Shown here piece after piece: positions 1 through 6,567 of a stretch of 64,000 nucleotides of DNA; the stretch's first letter is position 1, and each line of letters starts with the position of its first letter. A model generated the notes under the pieces. It ran no database searches. It had not been told where the DNA came from and was given only the letters and a program-made list of their open reading frames with translations. This DNA is from Streptomyces smaragdinus (GTDB lineage: Bacteria; Actinomycetota; Actinomycetes; Streptomycetales; Streptomycetaceae): positions 1 to 64,000 of the forward strand of contig NZ_WEGJ01000023.1 in NCBI RefSeq assembly GCF_009604385.1. The letters are read 5' to 3'. Made by a program: the position numbers and the translations under genes.

Positions 1-364
1 GCAGTACATCCGGCTGGCGGAGACCGGCACGGTGGAGGCCACGGCCGCCGCGATCGCCGCGTTCCCGGTGGACCGCCTCGTGACGGTGCTCGTCGGCGAC
101 GCCGCGCAGATCGAGGGCCCGGTGCGGAGGGCGACGGGGAGGCGGACGGGTCGCGGGGGCCGGCCGCCGTACGGGCCGGCGCCGGCGACGCGCCCTTGCC
201 GCCGTCCGGCCGTACACCTTGCCCGGACTCCGGCACCGCCCCCGGCGCCACCGTCCGCTCGGCCCCGGGCACGGTCACGCAGCCGGTGAGCGCTCCGGTG
301 ATGGTCCCGGCGACGACGAGCGCCGCAGCGAGACCCCGGACGGAGCGAGCGGGCAGGTCGGCCA
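1..364 (-). CDS. lipoprotein-like ORF, C-terminus beyond the window
   Basis: From an ATG at 364 with an upstream GGAAGAGG ribosome site, the minus strand encodes a basic N-terminus, a hydrophobic stretch and a lipobox (GALTGC, cysteine at residue 29), followed by a Pro/Ser/Ala-rich linker typical of small exported Streptomyces lipoproteins. The frame stays open to the window edge, but third-position GC collapses below about base 130, where the plus-strand frame looks coding. Either the two genes overlap tail to tail, or the lipoprotein ends in another frame. The signal peptide is convincing; function and C-terminus are not known. Confidence 0.5.
2..289 (+). CDS. 3' end of a cut-off gene, possibly an M16-type peptidase
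   Basis: The reading frame is open from the window edge, so the start lies outside. The first 45 codons have G or C in every third position and read like the last strand-helix of an insulinase-type (M16) domain, with the motif DRLVTVLVGDAAQIEGP near the end. That motif resembles the closing segment of actinobacterial M16B peptidases, but no catalytic motif is inside the window. After about base 190 the codon use becomes irregular and the tail is arginine/proline-rich, so the true stop or frame near the end is uncertain. It runs into a convergent lipoprotein-like ORF on the other strand. The family call is a guess from a short stretch. Confidence 0.35.
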   Translation, partial: QYIRLAETGTVEATAAAIAAFPVDRLVTVLVGDAAQIEGPVRRATGRRTGRGGRPPYGPAPATRPCRRPAVHLARTPAPPPAPPSARPRARSRSR

Positions 365-485
365 TCGCAGGACACCTCTTCCGCCCGCCGCCGCGGGCCC
401 TGTGGGTCACGCGGCCCGCCACGAGGGGCCGTCGGACGTGAGCGTGCACTGCTCAACTCCCGTACGGGCCACCAGGACACGGCGC

Positions 486-848
486 TCAGGCCGGCGGTGC
501 CCCCGCGATCTCCGTCCCGAGGACCACGGCGCCCAGTCCGACCAGCACGGACGCCGCCATATTGGCGAAGGCGAGAAATTTCCAGCCGCCCTCGGCGAGG
601 CGCAGGGTCTCGTACGAGAAGGTGGAGTATGTCGTGAGTGCCCCGCACAGCCCCGTACCGAACAGCGCGGTCGTCGCGTCCGACACGGCGGCGCCCGTCA
701 GCAGCCCGAGGAGCAGGCTCCCGCAGGCGTTGACGACGAACGTCCCCCACGGGAACACCGAATCGTGCCGCGCCTGCACCGCCCGGTCGGTGAGATACCG
801 CAGCGGCGCGCCCACGGCGGCCCCCGCCACGATCAGCAGCCAGTTCAC
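486..848 (-). CDS. crcB: CrcB fluoride channel subunit (second copy)
   Basis: A 120-residue protein with four predicted membrane helices of the CrcB/Fluc family, which exports fluoride as a dual-topology dimer. Visible family motifs are GAAVGAPLRYL near the N-terminus, an asparagine in VVNACGSLLLG and the LCGALTTYSTFSYE segment carrying the conserved Thr/Ser/Phe residues. I chose the GTG at 848 because it begins the first helix and overlaps the stop of the upstream crcB by four bases (GTGA), implying translational coupling. The longer upstream reading is out-of-frame noise. Paired crcB genes probably form a heterodimer, as in many Gram-positive bacteria. Confidence 0.9.
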   Translation of the reverse strand: MNWLLIVAGAAVGAPLRYLTDRAVQARHDSVFPWGTFVVNACGSLLLGLLTGAAVSDATTALFGTGLCGALTTYSTFSYETLRLAEGGWKFLAFANMAASVLVGLGAVVLGTEIAGAPPA

Positions 849-1324
849 CGCGCCACCACCCGCCGGGTGACCGTCGCCGCCGCCCACACGGCGCACATCG
901 CCCCGGCGAGCGTGCCGAACGCGTACCCGAGGCCCGCGACCGGCCGCCCGTCCCACAGGAACTCCGCGAAGCCGACGGAGTACGTGGAGAAGGTGGTGAA
1001 CCCGCCGAGCACCCCCGTCCCGAGGAACGGCCGGACCAGCGGATGCGCCGTCCCCATCTCGCTGACCAGTACCATCAGCACGCCGATGAGCCCGCAGCCG
1101 ACGACGTTCACGCACAGCACCGCCCACGGCGTGGTCCAGAGCAGGGTCACCCCGTACCGGCCGAGCGCCCCCAGGACACCGCCCAGCGCGATGACGCCGA
1201 GCACCTTCTCGAGCCCGAACCCGGCCGTCTCGGCCCGGTTGGACGGCAGATGGAGGTCGACGTCCGGGTCGATCGGCTCCTCGACGTGCCCGCCGCCGGG
1301 GCGGACCCCGTCATCCGTAACCAA
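845..1324 (-). CDS. crcB: CrcB fluoride channel subunit (first copy)
   Basis: A 159-residue CrcB/Fluc protein with a hydrophilic N-terminal extension of about 40 residues before the first membrane helix. Core motifs are GGVLGALGRYG, CVNVVGCGLIG and LGGFTTFSTYS, the last two carrying the conserved Asn and the Phe/Thr/Ser pore residues. The ATG at 1324 lies 14 bases inside the end of the upstream zincin gene, and the stop overlaps the second crcB, so all three genes are probably one transcript. The role is fluoride efflux across the cytoplasmic membrane. The upstream gap is too short for a fluoride riboswitch. Confidence 0.9.
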   Translation of the reverse strand: MVTDDGVRPGGGHVEEPIDPDVDLHLPSNRAETAGFGLEKVLGVIALGGVLGALGRYGVTLLWTTPWAVLCVNVVGCGLIGVLMVLVSEMGTAHPLVRPFLGTGVLGGFTTFSTYSVGFAEFLWDGRPVAGLGYAFGTLAGAMCAVWAAATVTRRVVAR

Positions 1325-1670
1325 GCGCGTGCAGCCTCTCGTCGTCGATGCCGAAGTGGTGGGCGATCTCGTGCACCACGGTCACCTCGGCCTCCGCCAC
1401 GACCTCCTCGCGCGAGGAGCACATCCGCAGTGTCGGCCCACGATAGATCGTGATCCGGTCGGGCAGCACCCCCGCGTACCACTCGCCGCGCTCGGTCAGG
1501 GGCGTCCCCTCGTACAGCCCGAGCAGGTCCGGGTCCCCGGGCTCCGGCTCGTCCTCCACGAACACGGCGACGTTGTCCATCAGCCGTGTCAGCTCGGGCG
1601 GAATGCGGTCGAGCGCTTCCGCGACCAGTTCCTCGAACTCCTCGTTCGGCATCTCCAGCACATCAGCCAT
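1311..1670 (-). CDS. minimal zincin-type metallopeptidase
   Basis: A 119-residue protein of the small zincin family common in actinobacteria (PF06262-like). The signature VVHEIAHHFGID is an HExxH zinc-binding site with a third histidine close downstream, in the usual C-terminal position, followed by DDERLHALGYG. There is no signal peptide, so it is probably cytoplasmic. Length matches the family (about 110-130 residues). It starts from an ATG at 1670, 65 bases from the divergent phosphoesterase gene, and overlaps crcB downstream. The substrate is unknown. Confidence 0.85.
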   Translation of the reverse strand: MADVLEMPNEEFEELVAEALDRIPPELTRLMDNVAVFVEDEPEPGDPDLLGLYEGTPLTERGEWYAGVLPDRITIYRGPTLRMCSSREEVVAEAEVTVVHEIAHHFGIDDERLHALGYG

Positions 1671-1735
1671 TCTCCGTCACGTCGCGTCCGTCACGTCGCC
1701 GCATACGGGCGGCGGGGCCGGGGCATACGGTCACA

Positions 1736-3232
1736 ATGTCCCGCGCGGCGCAGTTTCTGCGGTCCCTGACCCGTCGGCTCCGACTCCCCCGCCCGTTCGT
1801 CCGGGCGCTGGGGCTGGTCCTGGTCACGCTGATCGGGGCGTGGCTGGGGCTGCTGGTGGTGGGGAGCGTACGGACGTCGGTGGGGCCGATGGAGACGCAG
1901 ATGACGCTGCGGCCCTCCTTTTCGGGCGGTACAAAGATCAACGTATCGCCGCTGGGGGCGCTGCGGCTCGACACCCACCGGGCACCCATCCGCCTCGACG
2001 TGGACGTCGACCAGCTCGACCCGGACCGCTCCCGGGCCCTGGTGGCACACCCGGAGCGGCTGTCGGGGCTGGAGGACGAGGTCGCCGGGGACATCCGCTC
2101 CGGCACGATCGATCTCGCGGCACGCTCCTGCGTCGCGGTGCTGTGCGGCGCGACGGCGCTGGGCCTGGCGGTGTACCGCACACCCCGGCGGGCGCTGGCG
2201 GCGGGCGGGCTGGCGCTGACGCTGCTCGCGGCGTCGGCGGGCACGGCGTACGCCACGTGGAACCCGAAGTCCGTACTGGAGCCGCGCTACTCGGGGCTGC
2301 TGACCAGCGCCCCCGGCCTGGTCGGCAACGCCCGCAGCATCGTCAGCGACTTCGACGTCTACCAGCGGGAACTGGCCCGGCTGGTGACCAATGTGACGAC
2401 GCTGTACGAGGCGACGTCCACCCTCCCCGCGTACCAGCCGGATCCGACCACGATGCGGATCCTGCACGTCTCCGACATCCACCTCAACCCGGCCTCATGG
2501 GGCATCATCCGGTCGCTGGTCACGCAGTACGAGGTGGACGTGATCATCGACACCGGCGACACGATGGACCACGGGTCGGAGGCGGAGAACCGGTTCCTGG
2601 AGCCGATCGCCGGGCTCGGGGCGCCGTACGTGTGGGTGCGCGGGAACCACGACTCCGCCGCCACGCAGAAGGCGATGGAGCGGCAGAAGAACGCGATCGT
2701 GGTGGACGACGCGCGGACGGTGACCGTCGAGGGGCTGCGGATCGCGGGGATCGGGGACCCGCAGTTCACCCCGGACCGGTCGGTGCGGGCGGCCGGTGAT
2801 CCGGCGGAGATCGCCGCCGGTCGCGAGCTCGCGGACGCGCTGCGGCCGGAGGTCTCCGGGGGGCCGCAGCGGGCGGATGTGGCGATCGCGCACGAGCCGC
2901 TGTGCGTGCAGCAGGTCGACGGGCTGGTCCCGCTGGCCCTCGCCGGGCACAAGCACAACCGTAAGCAGCACGATCTGCCGGGCGGGACGCGGATGATGGT
3001 CGAGGGCTCGGCGGGCGGGGGCGGGCTGCGGGCGCTGGAGCAGGGGGTGCCGGAGAAGGTGACGGCGTCGATCCTTTATCTGGACCGGGACTCGAAGGCG
3101 CTGCAGGCGTGGGACGAGATCACGCTGGGCGGGCTGGGGCTGACGGAGGCGGAGGTCAGCCGGCATCTGCCGGAGGAGAACACGCCGGGGCCGTCGCCGT
3201 CGCCGTCGGGGTCCTCGTCTTCTTCCGGGTGA
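1736..3232 (+). CDS. membrane-anchored calcineurin-like metallophosphoesterase
   Basis: A 498-residue protein. One membrane helix lies at about residues 22-44, two more at about 135-175, then comes a phosphoesterase domain. All five metal-binding blocks are present in order: VSDIHLN (about residue 245), DTGDTMDH, RGNHDS, AIAHEPL and AGHKHN. The domain probably faces outside or follows a membrane linker, and the C-terminus is a Ser/Pro tail. The ATG at 1736 starts the first basic-hydrophobic segment; the upstream 50 codons look non-coding. Family members hydrolyse phosphodiesters or phosphomonoesters and the substrate cannot be read from the sequence. It ends at a bidirectional hairpin shared with etfA. 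Confidence 0.85.
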   Translation: MSRAAQFLRSLTRRLRLPRPFVRALGLVLVTLIGAWLGLLVVGSVRTSVGPMETQMTLRPSFSGGTKINVSPLGALRLDTHRAPIRLDVDVDQLDPDRSRALVAHPERLSGLEDEVAGDIRSGTIDLAARSCVAVLCGATALGLAVYRTPRRALAAGGLALTLLAASAGTAYATWNPKSVLEPRYSGLLTSAPGLVGNARSIVSDFDVYQRELARLVTNVTTLYEATSTLPAYQPDPTTMRILHVSDIHLNPASWGIIRSLVTQYEVDVIIDTGDTMDHGSEAENRFLEPIAGLGAPYVWVRGNHDSAATQKAMERQKNAIVVDDARTVTVEGLRIAGIGDPQFTPDRSVRAAGDPAEIAAGRELADALRPEVSGGPQRADVAIAHEPLCVQQVDGLVPLALAGHKHNRKQHDLPGGTRMMVEGSAGGGGLRALEQGVPEKVTASILYLDRDSKALQAWDEITLGGLGLTEAEVSRHLPEENTPGPSPSPSGSSSSSG

Positions 3233-3237
3233 GAGGT

Positions 3238-3279
3238 GCGGCAGGCTCCCGTGTCGGGTGAGGGTACGGGGCCTGCCGC
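3238..3279. terminator. bidirectional hairpin terminator between convergent genes
   Basis: Nine-base perfect arms GCGGCAGGC (3238-3246) and GCCTGCCGC (3271-3279) lie in the 59-bp gap between the phosphoesterase stop and the etfA stop. There is no T-run, as is usual for Streptomyces. Confidence 0.6.
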
Positions 3280-3291
3280 GGTCTCCGGGGG

Positions 3292-4254
3292 TCAGCCCTT
3301 GCGGGCGTTGACCTCTTCGGTCAGCTGGGGGACGACCTGGAAGAGGTCGCCGACCACGCCGTAGTCGACCAGGTCGAACATGGGGGCTTCGGGGTCCTTG
3401 TTGATCGCGACGATCGTCTTGGACGTCTGCATGCCGGCCCGGTGCTGGATGGCGCCGGAGATGCCCGCCGCGATGTAGAGCTGCGGGGACACGCTCTTGC
3501 CGGTCTGGCCGACCTGGTTGGTGTGGGGGTACCAGCCGGCGTCCACCGCGGCGCGGGAGGCGCCGACGGCCGCGCCGAGGGAGTCGGCCAGGGCCTCGAT
3601 CAGCGGGAAGTTCTCCGCACCGTTGACGCCACGGCCACCGGACACCACGATCGCGGCCTCGGTCAGCTCCGGGCGCCCGGTCGACTCGCGGGCGGTGCGG
3701 GCGGTGACCTTCGTGCCGGTCGCGGCCTCCGAGAACGACACCGCCAGGGCCTCCACCACGCCGGCCGCCGCAGCGGCCTCCACGGGGGCGGAGTTCGGCT
3801 TGACCGTGATCACCGGGGTGCCGCGGGTGACACGGGACTTCGTCGTGAACGCGGCGGCGAACGCCGACTGCGTGGCGACGGGGCCCTCGTCACCGGCCTC
3901 CAGGTCGATCGCGTCGGTGATCAGACCCGAGCCGATACGTACCGCGAGGCGGGCGGCGATCTCCTTGCCCTCCGCGGAGGACGGGATCAGGACGGCGGCC
4001 GGAGAGACAGCCTTGCAGGCGGCCTGGAGGGCATCCACCTTCGGCACCACGAGATAGTCCGCGAACTCGGAGGCGTCGGCGGTCAGGACCTTTACGGCCC
4101 CGTGCTCGCCCAGGGTGGAGGCGGTGGCCTCCGCGCCCGCACCCAGCGCGACGGCCACGGGCTCGCCGAGGCGGCGGGCCAGGGTCAGCAGCTCCAGGGT
4201 GGGCTTGCGGACCGCACCGTCCACATGATCGACGTAAACCAGAACTTCAGCCAT
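3292..4254 (-). CDS. etfA: electron transfer flavoprotein alpha subunit
   Basis: A 320-residue ETF-alpha (FixB-like) subunit. The N-terminal half (AEVLVYVDH onward) is the nucleotide-fold domain. The C-terminal half carries the FAD-binding block, with VVSGGRGVNGAENF, WYPHTNQVGQTGKSVSPQLYIAAGISGAIQH (split by the usual spacing) and INKDPEAPMFDLVDYGVVGD. With EtfB it accepts electrons from acyl-CoA dehydrogenases and passes them to the quinone pool. The ATG at 4254 follows a GGAG ribosome site. It lies 44 bases downstream of etfB in the same operon. An AidB-like acyl-CoA dehydrogenase is encoded nearby. Confidence 0.95.
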   Translation of the reverse strand: MAEVLVYVDHVDGAVRKPTLELLTLARRLGEPVAVALGAGAEATASTLGEHGAVKVLTADASEFADYLVVPKVDALQAACKAVSPAAVLIPSSAEGKEIAARLAVRIGSGLITDAIDLEAGDEGPVATQSAFAAAFTTKSRVTRGTPVITVKPNSAPVEAAAAAGVVEALAVSFSEAATGTKVTARTARESTGRPELTEAAIVVSGGRGVNGAENFPLIEALADSLGAAVGASRAAVDAGWYPHTNQVGQTGKSVSPQLYIAAGISGAIQHRAGMQTSKTIVAINKDPEAPMFDLVDYGVVGDLFQVVPQLTEEVNARKG

Positions 4255-4298
4255 GATGCACAACTCCTGCAAGACGAAGGGAGGAAAGGGGAAAGGGC

Positions 4299-5084
4299 TC
4301 AGATGAACTTCTGGCCCGCGAGGAACTCGGCGAGCTGCTTGCCGCCCTCGCCCTCGTCCTTGACGATCGTGCCCGCCGACCGGGCCGGACGCGCCGCAGC
4401 CTCGTCCACCGCCGTCCACGCACCCGCCAGACCGACCTGCTCACCGTCCAGGTCCAGGTCCTCCAGGTCCCAGGACTCCACCGGCTTCTTCTTCGCCGCC
4501 ATGATCCCCTTGAAGGAGGGGTAGCGGGCCTCACCCGACTGGTCCGTCACCGAGACGACGGCCGGGAGGGAAGCCTCCAGCTGCTCCGAGGCGGTGTCAC
4601 CGTCACGACGGCCCGTCACCGTGCCGCCCTCGACCGCGACCTCCGACAGCAGCGTCACCTGCGGGACCCCCAGCCGCTCGGCCAGCAGCGCCGGCAGCAC
4701 ACCCATCGTGCCGTCCGTCGACGCCATCCCGCACACGACCAGGTCGAACCCGGCCTTCTCCACCGCCGCCGCCAGCACCAGCGACGTCCCCAGCGCGTCC
4801 GTGCCGTGCAGGTCGTCGTCCTCCACGTGCACGGCCTTGTCCGCCCCCATCGACAACGCCTTGCGCAGCGCGTCCCGGGCATCCTCCGGACCCACCGTCA
4901 GCACCGTGACCTCGGCATCGTCGGCCGCCTCCGAGATCTGCAGCGCCTGCTCCACCGCATACTCGTCCAGCTCCGACAGCAGACCGTCCACCGCCTCACG
5001 GTCCGTGGTCAGATCCTCGGCGAAGTGCCGGTCGCCCGTGGCGTCGGGCACAAACTTCACAGGGACAACGATCCTCAGGGTCAC
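4299..5084 (-). CDS. etfB: electron transfer flavoprotein beta subunit
   Basis: A 261-residue ETF-beta (FixA-like) subunit. It shows the start IVVPVKFVPD, the AMP-binding segment GMASTDGTMGVLPALLAERLG and the end SFKGIMAAKKKP. The GTG at 5084 is preferred because GGAG lies 8-9 bases upstream and the family begins exactly at this residue; the in-frame ATG further upstream would add unrelated sequence. It is the first gene of an etfBA operon read from a promoter that overlaps an operator facing the tetR gene at 5217. Confidence 0.95.
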   Translation of the reverse strand: MTLRIVVPVKFVPDATGDRHFAEDLTTDREAVDGLLSELDEYAVEQALQISEAADDAEVTVLTVGPEDARDALRKALSMGADKAVHVEDDDLHGTDALGTSLVLAAAVEKAGFDLVVCGMASTDGTMGVLPALLAERLGVPQVTLLSEVAVEGGTVTGRRDGDTASEQLEASLPAVVSVTDQSGEARYPSFKGIMAAKKKPVESWDLEDLDLDGEQVGLAGAWTAVDEAAARPARSAGTIVKDEGEGGKQLAEFLAGQKFI

Positions 5085-5143
5085 GTCGGCTCTCCTACCG
5101 GTACGAGACGGTCGCATGCCGCCGTCGAGCATTCACTGACACG

Positions 5144-5172
5144 AAACTATGGCACTCAGTACCCTTTCGCAA
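5144..5172 (-). promoter_or_regulatory. predicted etfBA promoter
   Basis: On the minus strand a -35-like TTGCGA (5172-5167) is followed by a 17-base spacer and a -10-like TAGTTT (5149-5144). The spacer contains the left palindrome of the TetR operator, so bound repressor would block RNA polymerase. Confidence 0.55.
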
Positions 5173-5187
5173 GACACCAAGTGCCAA
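5150..5187. promoter_or_regulatory. double TetR operator between etfBA and tetR
   Basis: Two degenerate palindromes share half-sites GGCACT and AGTGCC. Site 1 is TGGCACTCAGTACCC (5150-5164) and site 2 is GACACCAAGTGCCAA (5173-5187). The outermost half-sites TGGCACT (5150-5156) and AGTGCCA (5180-5186) are perfect inverted copies. Site 1 sits in the etfBA promoter spacer and site 2 covers the likely -35 region of tetR. Confidence 0.6.
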
Positions 5188-5216
5188 AAATGGGATCGCA
5201 GTGCTACGTTCCCCCT

Positions 5217-5915
5217 ATGACCGATGCGCGCAAGCACCGTGTGACACCCATGCGGGAGCGCCTTGTCGAGGCGGCGTTCCAGCTCTTCGTCGAGCGGGGC
5301 TTCGAGCAGACGACGGTGGACGACATCGTGGCGCGGGCGGATGTGGGGCGGCGGTCGTTCTTCCGCTACTTCCCCAGCAAGGAGGACGTGGTCTTCCCCG
5401 ACCACGAGCGGTGTCTGGCCGACATGAGCGCCTTCCTCCGGGCCAGCGAGGACCCCGATCCGATCAGCAGGGTCTGCGACGCGGCCCGGATCGTGATGCG
5501 CATGTACACCGCGAAGCCCGAGTTCTCGGTCCAGCGCTACGGGCTGACGCGGGACGTCCCGGGGCTGCGTACGTACGAGGCGTCCGTCGTCCGGCGGTAC
5601 GAGCGGCAGCTCGCCGGTTATCTGCGGGACTGCTGGGCGGGTGACCCCGACAGCGGGCTGCGCGCCGAGGTGGTCGCGGCGGCGGTGGTCGCCGCGCACA
5701 ACAACGCGCTGCGGTCGTGGCTGCGGTCGGGCGGGACGCGGGACGCCGAGCGGGATCTCGATCACGCGTTCGCCATGGTGCGGCGGGTATGGAGCGCGCA
5801 GGAGCGGCCCGCGGCGGTCGAGGAGGACGACGACGTCATCGTGATGGTGACGCGGAAGCGGGCGCCGCTGTGGCGGGTGGTCCAGCAGGTGGAGTCGGCG
5901 TTGCAGGCCGACTGA
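5217..5915 (+). CDS. TetR-family regulator divergent from etfBA
   Basis: A 232-residue TetR/AcrR regulator. The N-terminal helix-turn-helix spans about residues 12-58 (RERLVEAAFQLFVERGFEQ, TVDDIVARADVGRRSFFRYF, SKEDVVF) and the rest is a helical ligand/dimer domain with no recognisable ligand pocket. There is no Shine-Dalgarno site before the ATG, and a -10-like TACGTT (5205-5210) places the transcript start at the ATG, so a leaderless mRNA is likely. Its position and the operator suggest it represses itself and etfBA, perhaps sensing an acyl-CoA; that ligand is inference. Confidence 0.9.
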   Translation: MTDARKHRVTPMRERLVEAAFQLFVERGFEQTTVDDIVARADVGRRSFFRYFPSKEDVVFPDHERCLADMSAFLRASEDPDPISRVCDAARIVMRMYTAKPEFSVQRYGLTRDVPGLRTYEASVVRRYERQLAGYLRDCWAGDPDSGLRAEVVAAAVVAAHNNALRSWLRSGGTRDAERDLDHAFAMVRRVWSAQERPAAVEEDDDVIVMVTRKRAPLWRVVQQVESALQAD

Positions 5916-5923
5916 TCTGGCAC

Positions 5924-5943
5924 GAAGCTCTGAATGGTGCTTC
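5924..5943. promoter_or_regulatory. inverted repeat upstream of second tetR
   Basis: GAAGC (5924-5928) and GCTTC (5939-5943) are spaced by 10 bases, ending 9 bases before the tetR ATG at 5953. Size and place fit an autoregulatory operator. No Shine-Dalgarno site is visible here. Confidence 0.35.
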
Positions 5944-5952
5944 ACTTCTTGT

Positions 5953-6567
5953 ATGGCGTACCGCAAGACCCCCGCCGAGCTCGAGCGGCTGCAGGCGGCC
6001 CGGGAGCATCTGGTCGATCAGGCCACGACCGTGGTGGCCGACGTCGGCTGGGCGCAGGCGTCCGTCTCCGTGGTCGCCGCCGCGGCCGGGATCTCCGCCG
6101 GCTCCGTCTACCAGCACTTTCCGTCGAAGAGCGCGCTGGCCGTCGAGGTGTTCCGGCGGGCGTCGGGGCGCGAGGTCGAGGTGCTGGGCGAGGTGCTGCG
6201 CGGCGCCGGTGATCCGGTGGAGCGGCTGGCGCGGGGGGTGCGGGTCTTCGCGCGGCGGGCGTTGGAGCGGCGTGGGCTGGCGTACGCGCTGCTGGCGGCG
6301 CCGGCGGACGCGGCGGTGGGCGCGGAGCGGCTGGAGTTCCGGCGGCGGTACCGGGAGCTGTTCGCGAAGGTGATCGCGGAGGGGTCCGCCGAGGGGCCGC
6401 TGCCCGTACAGAACGAGTGGATCACCGCCGCCGCGCTGACCGGCGCCATCGGCGAGGTCCTCGTCGACCCGCTGGGCACGCCCGACGAGGCCCTGGTCGC
6501 GGAGCTGATCGCGATGTCCCTGCGCTGTGCGGGCGCCCCCACCCTTCAGGAAGGACTCCGGCCATGA
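5953..6567 (+). CDS. TetR-family regulator coupled to the AidB-like gene
   Basis: A 204-residue TetR regulator. The helix-turn-helix is at about residues 20-62 (VSVVAAAAGISAGSVYQHFPSKSALAVEVF). The C-terminal domain includes EWITAAALTGAIGEVLVDPLG, a dimerisation helix pattern. Its stop overlaps the start of the acyl-CoA dehydrogenase gene by four bases (ATGA), so the two proteins are made together and the regulator very likely controls its own operon. TetR-acyl-CoA dehydrogenase pairs of this kind are common in actinobacteria. Confidence 0.92.
   Translation: MAYRKTPAELERLQAAREHLVDQATTVVADVGWAQASVSVVAAAAGISAGSVYQHFPSKSALAVEVFRRASGREVEVLGEVLRGAGDPVERLARGVRVFARRALERRGLAYALLAAPADAAVGAERLEFRRRYRELFAKVIAEGSAEGPLPVQNEWITAAALTGAIGEVLVDPLGTPDEALVAELIAMSLRCAGAPTLQEGLRP

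Noticed and set aside
1671..1735. Fluoride riboswitch before the zincin-crcB genes
   Set aside because: The gap is only 65 bases and the riboswitch core was not seen.
219..1769. 516-codon plus-strand ORF over the crcB genes
   Set aside because: It runs opposite to three clear genes and has a low-complexity Arg/Pro-rich translation.
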